Shown here: positions 1 through 8,926 of the stretch, one piece after another
Numbering within the stretch: position 1 is the stretch's first letter
Layout: every line of letters begins with the position of its first letter
DNA from: Pseudomonas allokribbensis
Lineage (GTDB): Bacteria; Pseudomonadota; Gammaproteobacteria; Pseudomonadales; Pseudomonadaceae
NCBI RefSeq assembly: GCF_014863605.1
Contig: NZ_CP062252.1
Location: 4,907,001 to 4,971,000, forward strand
Reading direction: 5' to 3'
DNA: 64,000 bases
The notes under the pieces: generated by a model
Told to the model about the DNA's origin: nothing
The model's input: the letters and a program-made list of their open reading frames with translations, nothing else
The model's database searches: none
Made by a program: the position numbers and the translations under genes

Positions 1-1237
1 CAGCCTGAGCCTGCCCAAGACCCGCGACGATGCCGAAGACCTGCCCGCCGCGCCGTTGCTCGGCCGCCGGGTAGCGGTACTGGAAAACCATGAACTGGCG
101 CGTCAGGCGCTGCAGCATCAACTGGAAGACTGCGGGCTCGACGTCACGCCGTTCAATACTCTGGAAAGCCTGACCAATGGCGTCACTGGCGCCCACCAGA
201 CCGATCAGGCCATCGACCTCGCCGTGCTCGGCATCACCAGCAACGACATGCCGCCGGAACGACTCAACCAACACATCTGGGACCTCGAACACCTCGGCTG
301 CCGGGTACTGGTGTTGTGCCCGACCACCGAACTGACGCTGTTCCATCTATCGGTACCCAACCCGCACAGCCAGCTCCAGTCCAAACCGGCCTGCACGCGC
401 AAACTGCGCCGGGCACTGTCGGACATGGTCAACCCGCGCCAGACGCGCAGCGAACCCGGCGAACCGCTGTCGAGCCGTGCACCGAAAGTGCTGTGTGTCG
501 ACGACAACCCGGCCAACCTGTTGCTGGTGCAGACCCTGCTCGAAGACATGGGCGCCAAGGTGCTGGCCGTCGAAAGTGGCTACGCGGCGGTCAAGGCTGT
601 GCAGAGCGAAACCTTCGATCTGGTCTTGATGGACGTGCAGATGCCAGGCATGGACGGGCGTCAGAGCACCGAGACGATCCGTCAGTGGGAAAGCGAACGC
701 CATTGCACACCACTGCCGATCGTCGCCCTCACCGCCCACGCCATGGCCAACGAAAAACGCGCACTGCTGCAAAGCGGCATGGACGACTACCTGACCAAAC
801 CGATCAGCGAACGGCAACTGGCCCAAGTGGTGCTGAAGTGGACAGGACTGGCACTGCGCAATCAGGCACCGGACCGCAACAGCGAAAGCCTGGCGGGCCA
901 TCAGGACCTGCCGGTACTCGACCAGGAAGAAGGCCTGCGTCTGGCCGCCGGCAAGGCGGATCTGGCGGCGGACATGCTGGCCATGTTGCTGGCGTCCCTT
1001 GAGGCCGACCGCGAAGCGATCCGCAGCGCCCGCGACAGCCACGACCAGACTGGCCTGATCGAACGGGTGCATCGCCTGCACGGCGCCACCCGCTACTGCG
1101 GCGTTCCGCAATTGCGCGCGGCCTGCCAGCGCAGCGAAACCCTGCTCAAACAGGAAGACCCCAAGGCCTCCACCGCTCTGGATGAACTGGAGCGGGCGAT
1201 CAATCGTCTCGCGGCGCAGGCGAAGATCAGCGCCTGA
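1..1237 (+). CDS. gacS: Sensor kinase GacS, C-terminal part (5' end outside window)
   Basis: This is the C-terminal ~411 residues of a tripartite hybrid histidine kinase; the reading frame is open from base 2, so the HAMP and kinase modules lie upstream of the window. Visible in order: a degenerate receiver-like segment, a full receiver domain with the acidic pair in VLCVDDNPAN and the phospho-acceptor Asp at bases 632-634 (LVLMDVQMPGMDG), and an HPt domain with the phospho-acceptor His at 1079-1081 in RLHGATRYCG. GacS passes phosphate to GacA, which switches on the Rsm small RNAs controlling secondary metabolism and biofilm. The ldhA gene immediately downstream is the usual gacS neighbour in Pseudomonas, which supports GacS over other BarA-type kinases. 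Confidence 0.9.
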   Translation, partial: SLSLPKTRDDAEDLPAAPLLGRRVAVLENHELARQALQHQLEDCGLDVTPFNTLESLTNGVTGAHQTDQAIDLAVLGITSNDMPPERLNQHIWDLEHLGCRVLVLCPTTELTLFHLSVPNPHSQLQSKPACTRKLRRALSDMVNPRQTRSEPGEPLSSRAPKVLCVDDNPANLLLVQTLLEDMGAKVLAVESGYAAVKAVQSETFDLVLMDVQMPGMDGRQSTETIRQWESERHCTPLPIVALTAHAMANEKRALLQSGMDDYLTKPISERQLAQVVLKWTGLALRNQAPDRNSESLAGHQDLPVLDQEEGLRLAAGKADLAADMLAMLLASLEADREAIRSARDSHDQTGLIERVHRLHGATRYCGVPQLRAACQRSETLLKQEDPKASTALDELERAINRLAAQAKISA

Positions 1238-1320
1238 TCCACGGCAATGCCGATCAACGCCCACGCGGCTAAAGTGGTCGCGGGTGATTCGCGCCCGCGT
1301 CGATGCTTCAGGAGGATTGC

Positions 1321-2310
1321 ATGCGCACGATCGTTTTCAGCAGCCAGACCTACGACCGCGACAGTTTTCTCGCCGCCGACTGCCCGGCCGGCATCGAGCT
1401 GCACTTTCAACCGGCCCGACTGAGTCTCGACACGGCACCGCTGGCCGACCGGCACGAAGTGGTCTGCGCCTTCATCAACGATGACCTCAGCGCGCCCGTG
1501 CTGGAACGTCTGGCGGCCGGCGGAACCCGGCTGATCGCCCTGCGCTCGGCGGGTTACAACCATGTCGACCTGAGCGCCGCCAAACGCCTGGGACTGGTCG
1601 TCACGCGCGTACCGGCCTACTCGCCCCACGCGGTGGCCGAGCATGCCGTCGCATTGATTCTTGCGCTCAATCGCCGACTGCATCGGGCCTACAATCGCAC
1701 CCGGGAAGGCGATTTCAGCCTGCACGGCCTGACCGGGTTCGATCTGGTGGGCAAGACCGTCGGCATTGTCGGCACCGGCCAGATCGGCGCGACGTTCGCG
1801 AAAATCATGCACGGTTTCGGCTGCGAGCTGCTGGCCTTCGACCCGTATCCGAACCCGGCCGTCGAAGCCCTGGGTGCGCGCTACCTGAGCCTGCCGCAAC
1901 TGCTCGAACAATCGCAGATCATCAGCCTGCACTGCCCGCTCAACGAGCAGAGCAAGCACCTGATCAACCGTGATTCGCTGGCGCACATGCAGCCGGGCGC
2001 GATGCTGATCAACACCGGCCGCGGTGGTCTGGTAGACACCCCGGCGCTGATCGACGCCCTGAAGGACGGTCAACTGGGTTATCTGGGGCTGGACGTTTAT
2101 GAGGAGGAAGCGCAGCTGTTTTTCGAAGACCGCTCCGACCTGCCATTACAGGACGATGTGCTGGCGCGGCTGCTGACCTTTCCCAACGTGATCATCACCG
2201 CGCATCAGGCGTTCCTGACCCGCGAGGCGCTGGGCGCGATTGCCGCCACCACCCTGCACAACATCGCGACCTGGGCGGCAGGAACGCCGCAGAACCAGGT
2301 CGAGGGCTGA
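1321..2310 (+). CDS. ldhA: D-lactate dehydrogenase (fermentative), 2-hydroxyacid dehydrogenase family
   Basis: A 329-residue NAD-dependent D-2-hydroxyacid dehydrogenase that reduces pyruvate to D-lactate. The Rossmann motif GIVGTGQIGATF lies near residue 145, and the catalytic Arg (INTGRGGLVD), Glu (GLDVYEEE) and His (TAHQAFLT) are all present in the expected order. An in-frame TTG exists 18 bases upstream, but ATG at 1321 is preceded by a strong AGGAGG at about 7 bases and is chosen. The FFEDRSD segment after the catalytic Glu is typical of the LdhA branch. It stands 83 bases after gacS and is probably transcribed separately. Confidence 0.93.
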   Translation: MRTIVFSSQTYDRDSFLAADCPAGIELHFQPARLSLDTAPLADRHEVVCAFINDDLSAPVLERLAAGGTRLIALRSAGYNHVDLSAAKRLGLVVTRVPAYSPHAVAEHAVALILALNRRLHRAYNRTREGDFSLHGLTGFDLVGKTVGIVGTGQIGATFAKIMHGFGCELLAFDPYPNPAVEALGARYLSLPQLLEQSQIISLHCPLNEQSKHLINRDSLAHMQPGAMLINTGRGGLVDTPALIDALKDGQLGYLGLDVYEEEAQLFFEDRSDLPLQDDVLARLLTFPNVIITAHQAFLTREALGAIAATTLHNIATWAAGTPQNQVEG

Positions 2311-2320
2311 CAATCGATCG

Positions 2321-2791
2321 TCAGGCCGGAGGCGTAGCCGGGGAAATCGCCACCCAGAAAATCAGCAGCGCCAGCCAGCCGAAGCCAATCAGTCGCTGCT
2401 TGAGGGAATGGCCCCGGCGCAGCAGGAACCAGACAAAGATGATCGGCATCAGGAACGCCATGACCTTCAGCCAGCCCTCCACCGGGCGAGAGCCATCGGC
2501 ATTCAACTGAAGTTCGACCGCTTGTTCGGCCTGTTGCCGGCGCCGGCGCCCAGCGGCGGCGGGCATTACTTTCGGCGCCGGGGCTGGAGTGGAAGCGGAT
2601 TCTGCGACGAAAGCGTCGGCAACCGCCTTGTTCCGGGGCAGACTGCCAAAGGAAATCGTTGATGTCGCGGTGGCCGGTCGGGTCGCCTGCAGCGGTGCAT
2701 GTTTCCCCGTCATCGGAGCCCCGCAATGAATGCAGGTCTTCGCTTCGGGGCTGATGCTCCGCTTGCATTCATAACATTCGATCAGCGCCAT
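2321..2791 (-). CDS. Zinc-ribbon membrane protein
   Basis: A 156-residue protein starting with a zinc-ribbon: CYEC at residues 5-8 and CIHC further on (MALIECYECKRSISPEAKT). A low-complexity linker follows, and the C-terminus has one or two hydrophobic segments (LMPIIFVWFLL and WLALLIFWVAIS). The start at 2791 is chosen because AAGGAAC precedes it and because the ribbon begins there; a longer frame exists upstream but has no homology-like character. It is convergent with ldhA, with stops 10 bases apart. The function is unknown; proteins of this layout are usually annotated only as zinc-ribbon domain proteins. Confidence 0.75.
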   Translation of the reverse strand: MALIECYECKRSISPEAKTCIHCGAPMTGKHAPLQATRPATATSTISFGSLPRNKAVADAFVAESASTPAPAPKVMPAAAGRRRRQQAEQAVELQLNADGSRPVEGWLKVMAFLMPIIFVWFLLRRGHSLKQRLIGFGWLALLIFWVAISPATPPA

Positions 2792-2924
2792 GTTCCGTTC
2801 CTTAGAGATGAAGGCGGCAGTTTGCCACGACTGTAGTGTCGATTTGAACCGGATCGAAGGTCGCAAGCGCGCGTTATTCTGCAATCAAGCCCGTGCTAGC
2901 ATGTCGCGCATATTTGGAGGACCC

Positions 2925-3359
2925 ATGGTCGAACACGATTTCCGCTACACCCTGATGAACCCGCAACACACCCTCACCGAATGCCGCGCCCTCGTACCGG
3001 GCCGTTATCAGGTTACCGGCAACGGTGGCTCGATCCGTATCGGCGACGTGCTGGTCGTGACCCTCAAAGGCAGCAAGGACTTGTCCATGCGCCTGACCGT
3101 CGACACCGTCCGCCACCTGATCAACCCGCCGGGTCAATGGACCGCGATGACCACCGGCCCGGTGTTCGGCGAACTGGCGATCCACACCTGGCAGGTCAAC
3201 TGCGACAGCTGCGCCAAGGAACTGAGCTTCGAATTCGCGGTGGACGCCAAGCTCGGCAAACCGGCAGAAAAACCGGCCGCCACGGCGCGTATCGCCGAAC
3301 TGGGCTGGAAAGCCGTCGATGACAAGCACCTGTGCCCGAAATGCCAGGAGCCGGCGTGA
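2925..3359 (+). CDS. Conserved hypothetical protein with two Cys pairs
   Basis: A 144-residue soluble protein. ATG 2925 is preceded by TTGGAGG at the right distance. It has a central CDSC motif (VNCDSCAKELSFEF) and a C-terminal CPKC (HLCPKCQEPA), which together could bind a metal ion. No signal peptide or membrane segment is visible. Its stop overlaps the start of the META lipoprotein gene by one base, so the two are co-transcribed and probably translationally coupled. I do not recognise the family and assign no function. Confidence 0.7.
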   Translation: MVEHDFRYTLMNPQHTLTECRALVPGRYQVTGNGGSIRIGDVLVVTLKGSKDLSMRLTVDTVRHLINPPGQWTAMTTGPVFGELAIHTWQVNCDSCAKELSFEFAVDAKLGKPAEKPAATARIAELGWKAVDDKHLCPKCQEPA

Positions 3360-3763
3360 TGAAACACCTGGCCCTGACCGCCGCTGTCGGCGCCGGCCTG
3401 ATGGGTTGCGCCGCGGAGCCTGTGCAACTGCAACAGAACCGCAGCTACATTCTGGAGTGGATCGGCGAACGGCCACTGATGGACTACAGCCACCTGACCG
3501 TGACCCTGGGCGATGATGGCCGGGCGTATGGCAATGGCGGCTGCAACCATTGGTTCGCGCCTTACACCCTGGAAGGCGACAAGCTCAGCTTCGGCAAGAT
3601 CGGCAAGACCCGCAAACTGTGTGCCCCGGCGCTGATGGAGCAGGAGCAACGCTTCCTCCAGGCGCTGGAGCGTGTGGAGCGCTGGGATATCTCGCCAATC
3701 GAGCAGATGCGTTTCTGGCCTGCCGAGGGCAAGCCATTACGCTGGTGGCTGGAAGAAGGCTGA
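3359..3763 (+). CDS. META-domain lipoprotein (HslJ-like)
   Basis: A 134-residue predicted lipoprotein: a short signal peptide ends in the lipobox LMGC with Cys17 as the lipidated residue. The body has the META/HslJ pattern (GGCNHWFAPYTLEGDKLSF followed by a KLCAPALMEQEQRFLQAL helix). Family members are envelope proteins linked to heat-shock or novobiocin tolerance, but the exact role here is not known. The ATG overlaps the TGA of the preceding gene. It converges on the TlpA-like gene with a shared inverted repeat between the two stops. Confidence 0.78.
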   Translation: MKHLALTAAVGAGLMGCAAEPVQLQQNRSYILEWIGERPLMDYSHLTVTLGDDGRAYGNGGCNHWFAPYTLEGDKLSFGKIGKTRKLCAPALMEQEQRFLQALERVERWDISPIEQMRFWPAEGKPLRWWLEEG

Positions 3764-3771
3764 GCCTTCCA

Positions 3772-3800
3772 ATCGTTCCCACGCACAGCGTGGGAACGAT
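3772..3800. repeat. 29 bp inverted repeat, bidirectional terminator or REP-like element
   Basis: ATCGTTCCCACGC, a 3-base loop, then GCGTGGGAACGAT: a perfect dyad between two convergent genes. A close relative stands at 5771-5801 and a diverged one at 15990-16020, so this is a dispersed genomic repeat that probably also ends transcription from both sides. Confidence 0.75.
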
Positions 3801-3802
3801 CC

Positions 3803-4270
3803 TCAGTTGGCCGCCTTCAACGCCTCAAGCTTCGCCATCACCCCCGCCGCCGTCTGCTCGCCCATCAACTGTTCCCGCACCTTGCCCTTGTTGTCGATGA
3901 TGTAAGTCACCGGCAAGGCCTCGCTGCGCGGCAGTTCGAACAAGTCCGCCGGATCCTGCGCCAGCACGGTGAACTTGATGCCGAGTTTCTCGCTGGCACC
4001 TTTCAGTTCTTCGCCCTGCACATTGTCGAAGTTGACCCCGAACACGCCGATCTTCTTGCTCTTGAGCTCGTCCGCCAGATGATTGAGTTCCGGGATTTCC
4101 GTGCGGCACGGACCGCACCATTCGGCCCAGTAGTTGAGCACGACCCATTGTTTGTCCAGACGCTCGGACGCCACCTTCTGCCCGTTCTGGTCAATGCCGT
4201 AGTCGTTACCGCAGCCCCCCAGCATCAACGCCCCGATGATCGTCAATGCCGCTGCCAGTCGCCGTGTCAT
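3803..4270 (-). CDS. TlpA/ResA-type thiol-disulfide oxidoreductase lipoprotein
   Basis: A 155-residue thioredoxin-fold protein with a lipoprotein signal peptide (LMLGGC, lipidated Cys20). The redox motif WCGPC is at residues 51-55, followed by the TlpA-type RTEIPELNHLADEL helix, a GVNFDNVQGEEL strand and a cis-Pro loop in ALPVTYIID. Start 4270 is chosen as the Met directly ahead of the signal peptide; upstream in-frame codons add a non-signal extension. It should reduce disulfides in the periplasm, anchored to a membrane. A DsbD-type electron donor is not in the window. Confidence 0.85.
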   Translation of the reverse strand: MTRRLAAALTIIGALMLGGCGNDYGIDQNGQKVASERLDKQWVVLNYWAEWCGPCRTEIPELNHLADELKSKKIGVFGVNFDNVQGEELKGASEKLGIKFTVLAQDPADLFELPRSEALPVTYIIDNKGKVREQLMGEQTAAGVMAKLEALKAAN

Positions 4271-4384
4271 GTCATGTTCCTTGTCAAAAATTGAATGCGC
4301 CTGCGACCCATCGCCTCCCAAGGTTCTGGATTGCGCGCTGCACAGTTAGAATAGCCGCCACTCTACGCAAGAAGCGACCCGCCC

Positions 4385-5331
<947 letters not shown>

Positions 5332-5332
5332 G

Positions 5333-5758
5333 ATGGCGAAAAAGCCGAAAATCCTGCCCGCCGTCGAATGGCTGGAGCCACGGGTAAGGGCAATGCGGGT
5401 GGTCAGTCTGCTGTGTTTCTTTGGATTGGCCGGACTGCTCGCCGCTTATTACCTGCTGTTCGCCGACCTGCATGGTGCGCGGCCGTGGGTGATTCTGCTG
5501 ATCGAGCTGATCCCGTGGATCGTGCTCGCACCGGGCATGATCATGGGCAGCGCACGGGGGCATTCGTGGATGTGCTTTGTGGTGAACCTGTATTTCATCA
5601 AGGGCGCATTGGCGGCGTATGACCCGAGCCGGCAGCTGTTCGGCGTGCTGGAGATGATCGCCAGTCTGGCGGTGTTCTGCTCGGCGCTGCTGTATGTGCG
5701 CTGGCGGTATCAGTTGAACCGCAAGCTGGCTGGTGAGGGCGAAATCTCCGTCGCCTGA
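5333..5758 (+). CDS. DUF2069 inner-membrane protein
   Basis: A 141-residue protein with about four hydrophobic helices (VVSLLCFFGLAGLLAAYYLLF, then PWVILLIELIPWIVLAPGMI and two more). It is the third gene of the arsC-wrbA operon and starts immediately after the wrbA stop. Proteins of this family follow wrbA in Pseudomonas; no biochemical role is established. It is convergent with the next gene. Confidence 0.8.
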   Translation: MAKKPKILPAVEWLEPRVRAMRVVSLLCFFGLAGLLAAYYLLFADLHGARPWVILLIELIPWIVLAPGMIMGSARGHSWMCFVVNLYFIKGALAAYDPSRQLFGVLEMIASLAVFCSALLYVRWRYQLNRKLAGEGEISVA

Positions 5759-5770
5759 CAGCTGTCCCGA

Positions 5771-5801
5771 GATCGTTCCCACGTTTTGCGTGGGAACGAT
5801 C
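5771..5801. repeat. 31 bp inverted repeat, second copy
   Basis: Perfect dyad with arms GATCGTTCCCACG and CGTGGGAACGATC around TTTTG. It is almost identical to the element at 3772-3800 and, like it, sits between convergent stops, 13 bases after one and 9 bases before the other. Confidence 0.75.
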
Positions 5802-5809
5802 ACTCGGTC

Positions 5810-6484
5810 TCAATGATTGACGGTATACGCCAGCATCATCGATATCTGGCTCATCGGTCGCCCGCCGCTTTCTTCATGCCACTGGTTGAACGCGCTCTGC
5901 ACCGTCGCCAGATCCCGCAGACTGCTCGGCACCTTGTCGACGATCTTCTGTGCATTCAACGCCGCGACCACGTCGTAGCTCGGCACGAACGTGTCCTTGC
6001 CAACCATCCGCAGAAAGCGTGGCGCCGACAGCCCGCCCAATTGGTGGCCGTGCTTTTTCAGGTAGGTCCACAGGCCAACGATATCGGTCACCGGCCAGTC
6101 GGCGAGCAACGCGCCGAAACTGCCCTTCTCTTTCTCGACGTCCAGAATGAACTGCGCATTGCGCGGCACGCTTTTGAGTTTGCCCAGGTGACGGATGATC
6201 CGCGCATCCTGCATCAGCCGCTCAAGGTGTTCGGCGCTCATCAGCACGACTTTTTCCGGGTCGAACTTGAAGAACACTTCTTCGAAGGCCGGCCACTTGG
6301 CGTCCACCAGACTGTGCTTGAGCCCGGCGCGAAATACCCGCAGGGCCATGGTCGAGAGATAACGGTCGTCGCTGATCTGGCGCAGTTGCGTCGGGGTCTT
6401 GGGAACGGGCAGATGGGCTTCCAGTTCAGCCGCCGAACCGAAGCGGTTCAGACAGTATTCGTGCAGCCACTTGTAATCGCGCAT
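5810..6484 (-). CDS. DNA-3-methyladenine glycosylase I-like protein
   Basis: A 224-residue protein of the helix-hairpin-helix glycosylase type. The N-terminal half (YLSTMALRVFRAGLKHSLV, then a WPAFEEVFFKFDPEKV stretch) resembles the Tag family, where the equivalent region reads FIAEVFRQGLSW...WP. The C-terminal half has the glycosylase-like arrangement LGGLSAPRFLRMVGKDTFVPSYDVV. The zinc-binding Cys and His residues of classical Tag are not evident, so activity on 3-methyladenine is uncertain. It is a single gene behind ttcA on the same strand, separated by a terminator. Confidence 0.65.
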   Translation of the reverse strand: MRDYKWLHEYCLNRFGSAAELEAHLPVPKTPTQLRQISDDRYLSTMALRVFRAGLKHSLVDAKWPAFEEVFFKFDPEKVVLMSAEHLERLMQDARIIRHLGKLKSVPRNAQFILDVEKEKGSFGALLADWPVTDIVGLWTYLKKHGHQLGGLSAPRFLRMVGKDTFVPSYDVVAALNAQKIVDKVPSSLRDLATVQSAFNQWHEESGGRPMSQISMMLAYTVNH

Positions 6485-6506
6485 GCCCTCTCCTAGAAAA
6501 CGAATT

Positions 6507-6538
6507 GAAAACGGCGCCCGCGAGCGCCGTTTTTTTTC
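6507..6538 (-). terminator. Intrinsic terminator after ttcA
   Basis: ACGGCGC...GCGCCGT hairpin at 6511-6530 flanked by T runs on both strands. It lies between the ttcA stop and the next reverse-strand gene. Confidence 0.7.
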
Positions 6539-6553
6539 AAGCGATCGGATCGC

Positions 6554-7378
6554 TTACAGGTTCACCACGTTGACGAAACGCGAAGCAGCGGTTTCATCAA
6601 TCTTCAGGCTGGTGAAATCGAACAGATTACGGTCAGCCAGTTGCGACGGGATCACGTTCTGCAGGCTGCGGAAGATGCTTTCGGTACGACCCGGGGTCTT
6701 GCGTTCCCAGTCCTGAAGCATTTCCTTGACCACCTGACGTTGCAGGTTTTCCTGGGAACCACAGAGGTTGCACGGAATGATCGGGAATTGCTTGAAGTCC
6801 GAGTAGGCCTGGATGTCTTTCTCGTTGCAGTAGGCCAGCGGACGGATCACCACGTTGCGCCCGTCGTCGGCGCGCAGCTTCGGCGGCATCGCCTTGAGGG
6901 AGCCGTTGAAGAACATGTTGAGGAAGAACGTCTCGACGATGTCGTCGCGGTGATGACCGAGGGCCATTTTGGTCGCGCCGATTTCGTCGGCGAAGGTGTA
7001 CAGCGTGCCGCGACGCAGGCGCGAGCACAGCGAACAGGTGGTCTTGCCTTCAGGAATCAGCTCCTTGACCACCGAGTACGTGTCTTTCTCGACGATGTGG
7101 TACTCGATGCCCAGCTCTTTCAGGTAGGCCGGCAGCACGTGCTCGGGGAAGCCTGGCTGCTTCTGGTCCATGTTCACGGCGACGATCTCGAACTTGATCG
7201 GTGCAACCTTCTGCAGGTGCATCAGCACGTCGAGCATGGTGTAGCTGTCCTTGCCCCCGGACAGGCAGACCATGACCTTGTCGCCGTCTTCGATCATGTT
7301 GAAGTCGGCGACCGCTTCGCCGGCCAGGCGGCGCAGGCGCTTTTGCAGTTTGTTCTGGTTGACCGTAAGAGTGCCCAT
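6554..7378 (-). CDS. ttcA: tRNA 2-thiocytidine(32) synthetase TtcA
   Basis: A 274-residue PP-loop ATPase that thiolates C32 of certain tRNAs using an iron-sulfur cluster. The PP-loop SGGKDS is at residues 40-45; the cluster-binding CSLC has Cys115 and Cys118, and the third Cys lies in the [15 protein letters not shown] segment near residue 205. The Met at 7378 begins the conserved [20 protein letters not shown]; an upstream in-frame Met gives a 33-residue extension without family character. The C-terminal tail after LADRNLFDF is short, as in other Pseudomonas copies. Confidence 0.95.
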   Translation of the reverse strand: MGTLTVNQNKLQKRLRRLAGEAVADFNMIEDGDKVMVCLSGGKDSYTMLDVLMHLQKVAPIKFEIVAVNMDQKQPGFPEHVLPAYLKELGIEYHIVEKDTYSVVKELIPEGKTTCSLCSRLRRGTLYTFADEIGATKMALGHHRDDIVETFFLNMFFNGSLKAMPPKLRADDGRNVVIRPLAYCNEKDIQAYSDFKQFPIIPCNLCGSQENLQRQVVKEMLQDWERKTPGRTESIFRSLQNVIPSQLADRNLFDFTSLKIDETAASRFVNVVNL

Positions 7379-7667
7379 GACGCGAAATCCGTGAGGTGTG
7401 ACGAAAGGCGGGCATTTTACGCAAAAACACCAGGGTTGTGGCCACAGGTTGTCGCCCCTTCGATTGCCCGTTTGCACAGACCCCGACGCGATTACCCCGC
7501 CGGTTTACAGCGCGATTTGCTCTAAGACCCTATCACCTGTGCGGTTAAGACCTTTCTATACTGCGACATAAGGTCGCACACAATCTGAAGACCTGTATTT
7601 GCTCGGCCACATTGGCCCGTAGGCGCTCCGCTGGGGGGCGATGGCAATAACGAGAGGAGTGACTGGC

Positions 7668-8270
7668 ATGATCCATCACGTAGTGGGACTTTTTACCCAC
7701 CCCGATCAGGAATGGAAGGAAATCCGTGGCGACCAAGAGGAAAGCATCAGCCACATGTACCTGACGCACACGCTGATTCTGGCAGCGATCCCCGCTATTT
7801 CGGCTTTTATCGGCACGACTCAGGTCGGCTGGGTGATCGGTAACCGCGCGCCGGTGATGCTCACCGTCGAAAGCGCGATCTGGATGACCGTCATGTCGTA
7901 CCTGGCGATGCTCGGCGGGGTCGCGGTCATGGGGGCCTTCGTGCACTGGATGGCCCGTACCTATGACGCCAATCCGAGCCTGGCCCGCTGCGTCGCGTTT
8001 GCCACCTACACCGCGACGCCGTTGTTCGTCGGCGGGCTGGCGGCGTTGTATCCGCATATGTGGCTGGGGATGATCGTCGGCACGGCGGCCATCTGCTACA
8101 CGGTGTACCTGCTGTATGTGGGTCTGCCGACCTTCATGAACATTCCGTCTGACGAGGGATTCCTGTTTTCCAGCTCGGTGCTGGCGGTGGGTCTGGTGGT
8201 GCTGGTCGCCATCATGGCGTTTACCGTGATTGTCTGGGGACTGGGCGTGGGGCCCGTCTACACCAACTGA
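7668..8270 (+). CDS. Yip1-domain inner-membrane protein
   Basis: A 200-residue protein with about five hydrophobic helices after the N-terminal HHVVGLFTHPDQEWKEI motif, which is typical of the bacterial Yip1 family. ATG 7668 is chosen with GAGGAGTGACTGGC upstream; an earlier in-frame ATG at 7641 lacks a comparable site. Single gene with its own terminator downstream. A dyad (TGCGAC, 5 bases, GTCGCA) at 7562-7578 stands in its promoter region. Function unknown. Confidence 0.8.
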   Translation: MIHHVVGLFTHPDQEWKEIRGDQEESISHMYLTHTLILAAIPAISAFIGTTQVGWVIGNRAPVMLTVESAIWMTVMSYLAMLGGVAVMGAFVHWMARTYDANPSLARCVAFATYTATPLFVGGLAALYPHMWLGMIVGTAAICYTVYLLYVGLPTFMNIPSDEGFLFSSSVLAVGLVVLVAIMAFTVIVWGLGVGPVYTN

Positions 8271-8310
8271 CGACCGATCCAACCCGAGAAGAACAAGATC
8301 CGCCAACACA

Positions 8311-8332
8311 GGCCGCCGCAAGGCGGCCTTCT
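8311..8332 (+). terminator. Intrinsic terminator after the Yip1 gene
   Basis: GGCCGCC-GCAA-GGCGGCC hairpin followed by TTCTC, 40 bases after the stop at 8270. The T tract is weak. Confidence 0.6.
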
Positions 8333-8430
8333 CGTGCCGGTTGAAAAAGAGCGACGACCATTCGGCAGTTCGGCGATTCGCAACGCCCCGGGGTTGCGGC
8401 ATACTCGACGCCTCTGGAGATCCATCAAGC

Positions 8431-8925
8431 ATGCCCGAGCAACTCAATACCCGCGTCGAAGACTGTTTCCAACTCGCTGAATCCTTTTTCAAACGTCCTT
8501 TCAAACGCCCCGTGGTGAGCCTCAAGCTGCGCGGGCAAAAAGCCGGGGTCGCGCATCTGCACGAGAACCTGCTGCGCTTCAACCCGCAGCTGTATCGGGA
8601 GAACGCCGAACACTTCCTCAAGCAGACCGTGGCCCACGAAGTCGCGCACCTGATCGCCCATCAACTGTTCGGTGACCGCATCCAGCCCCACGGCGAGGAG
8701 TGGCAACTGATCATGCGCGGCGTCTACGAATTGCCGCCGGATCGCTGCCATACCTACGCCGTCAAACGCCGCAGCGTGACCCGCTACATCTACAAATGCC
8801 CGTGCGCCGACAGTGATTTTCCGTTTTCAGCCCAGCGCCATAGCCTGGTCAGGCAAGGTCGGCGCTATTTGTGCCGTCGCTGTCGCAACACCCTGGTGTT
8901 CAGTGGCGAGATGCGGGTCGAGTAA
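8431..8925 (+). CDS. sprT: SprT-family zinc metallopeptidase-like protein
   Basis: A 164-residue protein with the HExxH zinc motif HEVAHLIAHQLFG at residues 69-81 and a C-terminal zinc-ribbon (YKCPC near residue 125, CRRCRN near 152). SprT relatives include the SPRTN protease that removes DNA-protein crosslinks; the bacterial proteins are little studied. ATG 8431 follows CTCTGGAGATCC and is far better placed than the earlier in-frame codons, which would run into the preceding terminator. It converges with the CoA-transferase gene, with stops 1 base apart. Confidence 0.88.
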   Translation: MPEQLNTRVEDCFQLAESFFKRPFKRPVVSLKLRGQKAGVAHLHENLLRFNPQLYRENAEHFLKQTVAHEVAHLIAHQLFGDRIQPHGEEWQLIMRGVYELPPDRCHTYAVKRRSVTRYIYKCPCADSDFPFSAQRHSLVRQGRRYLCRRCRNTLVFSGEMRVE

Positions 8926-8926
8926 G